From an uncultured Collinsella sp. (GTDB taxonomy: Bacteria; Actinomycetota; Coriobacteriia; Coriobacteriales; Coriobacteriaceae): a stretch of DNA of 8,871 bases. The translations under genes were made by a program, and so were the position numbers. The notes beneath the pieces are model-generated. The model was given only the letters and a program-made list of their open reading frames with translations. It was not told the DNA's origin and did no database searches. Shown here in pieces: positions 5,298 through 8,871 of the stretch; the stretch's first letter is position 1, and each line of letters begins with the position of its first letter. The stretch is taken from assembly GCA_902490245.1 (NCBI GenBank), contig CABUDB010000053.1, positions 1 through 8,871 on the forward strand, given 5' to 3'.

Positions 5298-7433
5298 ATG
5301 CTCTTTTCCCGCCGTTCTGCTACATTTGCCTGCGCCATTGCGCTTGTCGTAATGGCGGTCACCCCTTATCACCGGTTTTCATCTTCAATCGGCCTAGCGT
5401 CAGGTGCAATGACCTGGCTCGTTATCCTGGGCGCATGCCTCGCGGCGTTTGTTCATGGTGCTGCGCTATGCAAGGGGGGAATGAGAAGGCCGAGGCATCT
5501 CGGTGCCATCGGTGTTTTCCTTGGTGTTATTGCAACGGTTCCCGAATGGGCCGACCTGGCTTTCTATGCTCGCGGAGACTCTATTCCAATCGTGTTTGCA
5601 CCGATTTGGTTGTTACATGGCGTTTCGTGTGTCTCGTGCTTTGTTGGGTCGCTGCTTCTCTCATATGTTATTTGGGGCACGGCGGACTCTCCTTTGACGC
5701 AGAGGTCGACACGGACTGACGAAAGGGAAACTCGTCACCCGCAGGACGCGATTTTTACAGAAACAATAGCCGTCATGTCTTGCCTGCTGTTTTGCTGTCG
5801 AGTTTCATGGAGAGTCGTTCCCGAGCCATGGGGGATGCCCCCTGTAACGGCCGCGTCAATTGGCCTTGCGCTTTTAATTCCGTTGGTCTATCTCGCATTG
5901 ACTGTGGCCCCGCCGTTTTGCCGCCCTCGTGCCTTTGGCCATGGGCGGCGCGACGTGTTTGCCTGTTCTGTGCTCGTAGCAGTTCCTATTGGTCTTATTC
6001 CGGCTGTTGAGGCGGCATACTTCGCAAGCGATGCCGTGGTCATTGCATTGCTGGCGATGGGGTCCGTTATCGCTGCTGCCTTCGTATGCATGTTGCTAAG
6101 GGGGAAACGGGACAACAATTCGGATATCGCCTGTGCGTCCGACACATTCGATGCGGGGGTGTTTTCCCCTGCCCTGTCGCCTAGAGAAGAGCAGTTTGTT
6201 CGACTGCTGCTCAAAGGGAAAACGCCGGCGGAAATTGCCAAGGAGACGGATACGAAGCCATCGACGGTGAGAACAACGCTTCACCGAGCATACGGGAAGG
6301 CGTCGGTTGCGGGCTCACGCGAGCTCGTGGCGCTGTTTGCGGGTGAGGGCGATACTGTAGGGCATGAGCTACCGCAGCGGCATGCTGACGATATAGTGGC
6401 ATCAGCTCGAACGCGCCGGCTGTTTCGATACCTGCTCACATTATTCTTTATCCTCCTTGCGGCGGGGCCCTTGGTAATGGCGGATAGCGATTGGGGGTCC
6501 GGTGTTTCGCGGGCTGTCGCCTTTTCCCTCTTAAGCTACGCATTGGGTCTCGGACTGCTTCTGTCGCTACGCTACGCGGGTGGAAAAGCGAATCGTGGCG
6601 CTGCGCTGGATAGAGCGGGTGAAGCGATTTGGCTCGGAAGCCCGTACGTATGGGCGGTGCTATCTGCTGTGGAATGGTCTTTTATCTATATCGCGGCATT
6701 GATGTGCATACGCGTTCCGTTGATGGCTGTGCCGGTCCTGTTTTGCGGCGTGGCGTCTACGGCTTCGCTCGCTGTTGGGCTGCGTCCGTTTAAGGTGCAT
6801 GCCCATGCTCGGGCTATCGTGCCGTTGGTGTCAATGGGCATGGTTGCCTTAATCTATGCGGTCGCTAGGGGGCGAATCCATGGACTTGCGGTGCTGACGG
6901 GGGTGCTGCTCACATATATAGTGATGCGAAGCTGTCCGCAGCGCAAAATGCTTGGGATATGGATGCTTTGCTTCGGGGCGACGGCTCCTGTTTGGGCTGT
7001 CTTGCTCAATATGGTGCAGGATCTGACGGTTTTCGAGCCGTTGTTCCTCGCGTCGTTGTTGGGGCAAAGTTCGGCTGTCAATGTCGTCGTGGCAACGGTG
7101 ATTGTTTGCTGGTCTGTGCCCATGTTCGTTACGCACATCGCGCTCGCCCGCTCGGTTGAGGACGAGAAGGCCGTCTTGGAGTACCGGGCGAACGGGTCCA
7201 CCGAAACGGCCCGCGTGCGCCAGCTGGCCCTGCTTACGTCGCGCTCCCTTTCTGATGTTCAGTCGCAAATTTTGCTGATGACGGCAGAGGGGGCAACGAC
7301 AAAGGCCATTGCGGAGGATGTCGGTTACGCTGCATCTACGGTGCAAGCGCTGCGGTCTGCATCTTACCGCCAGTTGAAGATCAAGAATAAGGCGGAGCTA
7401 ATTTTATTGTTATCGCAGGTAAATAACGTGTAA
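5298..7433 (+). CDS. Membrane-bound regulator with two LuxR-type HTH domains
   Basis: A 711-residue protein of duplicated layout. Residues about 8-267 hold roughly eight hydrophobic segments, followed by a LuxR-type helix-turn-helix at about 292-348 (LSPREEQFVRLLLKG, then EIA, then PSTVRTTLHRAYGK). A second block of about eight hydrophobic segments (375-614) leads to a second HTH at about 649-706 (LSDVQSQILLMTAEG, AIAEDVGY, ASTVQALRSASYRQLK). The first HTH is closer to consensus; the second lacks the usual R-E after LS. Coriobacteriia encode many single membrane-domain-plus-LuxR regulators; having two halves in one chain is unusual and suggests a single-chain pseudo-dimer that senses a membrane signal. 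Start choice: GGAGG (5289-5293) precedes the ATG at 5298; the upstream in-frame ATG at 5277 overlaps a TATAAT and has no ribosome site. It probably controls the secreted protein and permease genes that follow. Target and ligand are unknown. Confidence 0.85.
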   Translation: MLFSRRSATFACAIALVVMAVTPYHRFSSSIGLASGAMTWLVILGACLAAFVHGAALCKGGMRRPRHLGAIGVFLGVIATVPEWADLAFYARGDSIPIVFAPIWLLHGVSCVSCFVGSLLLSYVIWGTADSPLTQRSTRTDERETRHPQDAIFTETIAVMSCLLFCCRVSWRVVPEPWGMPPVTAASIGLALLIPLVYLALTVAPPFCRPRAFGHGRRDVFACSVLVAVPIGLIPAVEAAYFASDAVVIALLAMGSVIAAAFVCMLLRGKRDNNSDIACASDTFDAGVFSPALSPREEQFVRLLLKGKTPAEIAKETDTKPSTVRTTLHRAYGKASVAGSRELVALFAGEGDTVGHELPQRHADDIVASARTRRLFRYLLTLFFILLAAGPLVMADSDWGSGVSRAVAFSLLSYALGLGLLLSLRYAGGKANRGAALDRAGEAIWLGSPYVWAVLSAVEWSFIYIAALMCIRVPLMAVPVLFCGVASTASLAVGLRPFKVHAHARAIVPLVSMGMVALIYAVARGRIHGLAVLTGVLLTYIVMRSCPQRKMLGIWMLCFGATAPVWAVLLNMVQDLTVFEPLFLASLLGQSSAVNVVVATVIVCWSVPMFVTHIALARSVEDEKAVLEYRANGSTETARVRQLALLTSRSLSDVQSQILLMTAEGATTKAIAEDVGYAASTVQALRSASYRQLKIKNKAELILLLSQVNNV

Positions 7434-7468
7434 ACGCCTGAGCAATCAACTCAATAGCGGGTGTTTAC
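7430..7468 (+). other. Stem-loop over the regulator stop codon
   Basis: GTAAACGCC (7430-7438) pairs with GGTGTTTAC (7460-7468) with one G-U wobble; TGAG and CTCA can pair inside the 21-nt loop. A T-rich stretch (ACATCTTTCTCTATTC) follows. It could be a weak terminator separating the regulator from the secreted-protein gene, or a dyad binding site. The large loop makes it a poor canonical terminator. Confidence 0.35.
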
Positions 7469-7501
7469 AGACATCTTTCTCTATTCATGCGAAGGTTGCC
7501 G

Positions 7502-7513
7502 TGCGTCGACGCA
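7502..7513. promoter_or_regulatory. 12-bp perfect palindrome upstream of the secreted-protein gene
   Basis: TGCGTCGACGCA is a perfect 12-bp palindrome, 29 nt before the start codon at 7543 and next to GTTAAC (7516-7521), another palindrome. No clear -35/-10 pair can be drawn around it. The position suits an operator near the transcription start, and the adjacent HTH regulator is the obvious candidate to bind it. This is inference from position and symmetry only. Confidence 0.35.
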
Positions 7514-7542
7514 TTGTTAACCGCTTTTGATTGGAGAAGGCC

Positions 7543-8055
7543 ATGATTAAGCCAAGGAGCGCTATTGCTCGAATCGGAGTCGGCTTGGTGATTGCAGCTG
7601 GTCTGTCCCTAGGGGTTCCCGCTGCATCGTTTGCACAAGAGGAGTTTGACACCTCTCAGGTTTCCAGCATTACTCAAAACGCCGATACGGGAATTACGAC
7701 CTGTACGAACAATGCCGATAAGGCATTTAGTTTTCAATGTGCCGGGACGAGTGCAACTGGCTACCGTCAAAAGGATGATTCCTCATCGCTCTATCTGGAT
7801 ATCCAGGGCCATACGGGAAATCCGCTTCGGTTATATACAGACGGTGCGTATAACACAAGCGGTAGCGGCAGCATGAATTGTACTCAGGGAACGTATCGTT
7901 CGAATCACAAGGGACAGTGGGAAATGTATAACCTCGTCCGTGAGAACGGGCGATCTGCGGCGCGACTGACTGCATGGGCGGAGTCTGGCTACGGCACTGT
8001 TATTGGCGTATGGAGCCCCGACTGCGTCGGGCATTTCCACAAGCTTCCCGCATAG
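7543..8055 (+). CDS. Secreted four-cysteine protein of unknown function
   Basis: A 170-residue exported protein. Residues 1-31 are a Sec signal peptide: basic start MIKPR, hydrophobic core GVGLVIAAGLSLGV and an AxA-type site ASFA|QEE, cleaving after Ala31. The mature protein of about 139 residues is polar, rich in Ser/Thr/Gly/Tyr/Asn, with four cysteines (54, 66, 113, 161) that could form two disulfides, and a C-terminal GVWSPDC. Composition and alternating pattern suggest a beta-rich fold. From memory, similar secreted proteins ending in a WSPD motif occur in Gram-positives next to ABC transporters, and lactococcin-972-type bacteriocins have comparable neighbourhoods; I cannot assign the family. 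ATG at 7543 is used because GGAGAAGG (7533-7540) precedes it; the upstream TTG at 7531 overlaps that site. The next gene, 54 nt on, encodes a permease, suggesting joint function. Confidence 0.8.
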   Translation: MIKPRSAIARIGVGLVIAAGLSLGVPAASFAQEEFDTSQVSSITQNADTGITTCTNNADKAFSFQCAGTSATGYRQKDDSSSLYLDIQGHTGNPLRLYTDGAYNTSGSGSMNCTQGTYRSNHKGQWEMYNLVRENGRSAARLTAWAESGYGTVIGVWSPDCVGHFHKLPA

Positions 8056-8068
8056 TTGTTTGAAATGG

Positions 8069-8099
8069 CTCCCTTCCGGCTTTCTGGGTCGGAAGGGGG
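8069..8099 (+). other. Intercistronic hairpin abutting the permease ribosome binding site
   Basis: CCCTTCCG (8071-8078) pairs perfectly with CGGAAGGG (8090-8097) around an 11-nt loop, extendable by one wobble and one C-G pair. The 3' arm runs straight into the Shine-Dalgarno GGAGG (8101-8105) of the next gene. There is no T-run, so it is not a typical terminator. It could stabilise the upstream message or lower permease translation relative to the secreted protein. Confidence 0.5.
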
Positions 8100-8109
8100 A
8101 GGAGGACGT

Positions 8110-8871
8110 ATGAACCAAAAGCTCGCAAGATACGAACTGTCGAAAACGATTAGACGTCCAGCTTTTATCCTTGCTCTCTTGATTGCGGTCGCAGTTGCAA
8201 TAGCTGCCGCGCTGGAGCCGTGGGCAAATTTGGAAAAAGAGCGCCACAACCTTCTTTCTTTTGGTTACGGCGTTGGCGTGCAAGCCGAAAATTATCTCGG
8301 TCAAACACGTGAAAGCAGCTTCGGTAACTGGATTGTTGTGAGCGCGAACGCGCCACTGTCTGCGTCGGTGTTTTTCTATGCACTGCCCCTGCTTGCAATG
8401 TTGGCTGGATCTTGGTCGTGTCTCTTTGAGCGTTTGAGTGGTTATGACATGCAGATATGCACGCGCGTTTCCAGAAAGGCGTACGTGAACGTAAAGATGC
8501 TGTCTGCTTTCCTCTCCGCGTTTACAGTGACTGCCATTCCTCTGCTCGTCAATTTCCTGATCGTCTCGATGCTTTTTCCTGCGTATCTTCCTCGGGTCGA
8601 TGAGTCGACTTACGTAGGACTTTACCTGCATAGCTACTTCTCCGGTCTATTTTATTCGCATCCTTTGTCATATGTGCTCGCATACACGCTGTTCGATGCT
8701 GTCACGCTCGGGACTTTATCCATGGCTGTAACTGGCTTCTCAATTTTGTTTCGTAGCAGAATCAAAGCGATAATTGTCCCGTATCTGCTAATGGTTGCGT
8801 GGCATTTTGCAAATGGCTGGATCTTCGGCGTAATGGCTTGTGTGGGGTTTAACTGCAATATCCTCAACAGC
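8110..8871 (+). CDS. ABC-2-type permease-like membrane protein (partial, 3' end outside window)
   Basis: The first 254 residues of a membrane protein, open to the window edge. Hydrophobic segments lie at about 18-35, 84-102, 131-156, 187-214 and 219-245. A large polar loop (36-83) after the first segment and the cytoplasmic stretch ERLSGYDMQICTRVSRKAYVNVK (106-128), with the Tyr, Arg and Lys spacing seen in ABC-2 permeases, support an exporter subunit. The ATG follows GGAGG (8101-8105) by 4 nt. No nucleotide-binding domain is present in the visible part, so a separate ATPase gene is expected nearby, most likely downstream. Together with the secreted protein it may form an export or self-protection module. 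Assignment is by topology and motif style, not by a strong signature. Confidence 0.7.
   Translation, partial: MNQKLARYELSKTIRRPAFILALLIAVAVAIAAALEPWANLEKERHNLLSFGYGVGVQAENYLGQTRESSFGNWIVVSANAPLSASVFFYALPLLAMLAGSWSCLFERLSGYDMQICTRVSRKAYVNVKMLSAFLSAFTVTAIPLLVNFLIVSMLFPAYLPRVDESTYVGLYLHSYFSGLFYSHPLSYVLAYTLFDAVTLGTLSMAVTGFSILFRSRIKAIIVPYLLMVAWHFANGWIFGVMACVGFNCNILNS

Noticed and set aside
7831..8631. 266-codon minus-strand frame opposite the secreted protein and permease
   Set aside because: Arg/His/Ser-rich shadow without ribosome site; the plus strand has two well-started genes with signal peptide and membrane segments.

Overview
The window looks like a chromosomal segment of a high-GC gut actinobacterium of the Coriobacteriia, most likely Collinsella or a close relative. 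This is an inference from codon use, from the lipoprotein style, and from a folate gene pair next to a Mutator-type insertion sequence; no rRNA or other taxonomic marker is present.

Layout. (1) Positions 1-1971: two tandem, paralogous minus-strand lipoprotein genes (266-859 and 1102-1701), each followed by its own hairpin terminator. An identical 19-bp near-palindrome lies upstream of each. (2) Positions 1972-3615: a plus-strand folate one-carbon operon, an FchA-type methenyl-THF cyclohydrolase/cyclodeaminase followed 2 bp later by FolD. This FolD lacks the lysine and glutamine of the usual bifunctional active site, so the pair may divide dehydrogenase and cyclohydrolase work between two proteins. 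(3) About 3567-5049: an apparently intact IS256/Mutator-family insertion sequence with 16-bp terminal inverted repeats, a strong candidate promoter and a DDE transposase. Its left end lies inside the folD reading frame, so the last 12-13 codons and the stop of folD are supplied by the IS. (4) Positions 5050-5272: intergenic DNA with a REP-like cluster of three GGAAAC-N-GCATCCC units, two of them forming a long hairpin. (5) Positions 5273-8871: a plus-strand group of lower, more AT-rich composition. It holds a 711-residue membrane protein with two separate LuxR-type helix-turn-helix domains, a secreted 170-residue protein with four cysteines, and the first 254 residues of an ABC-2-type membrane permease cut by the window edge.

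The last group is the most interesting. A membrane-embedded regulator, a secreted small protein and an exporter-like permease in tandem suggest a regulated system for making and exporting, or tolerating, a secreted peptide or protein. The dual membrane-HTH/membrane-HTH architecture of the regulator is unusual. An ATPase subunit is predicted just beyond position 8871.
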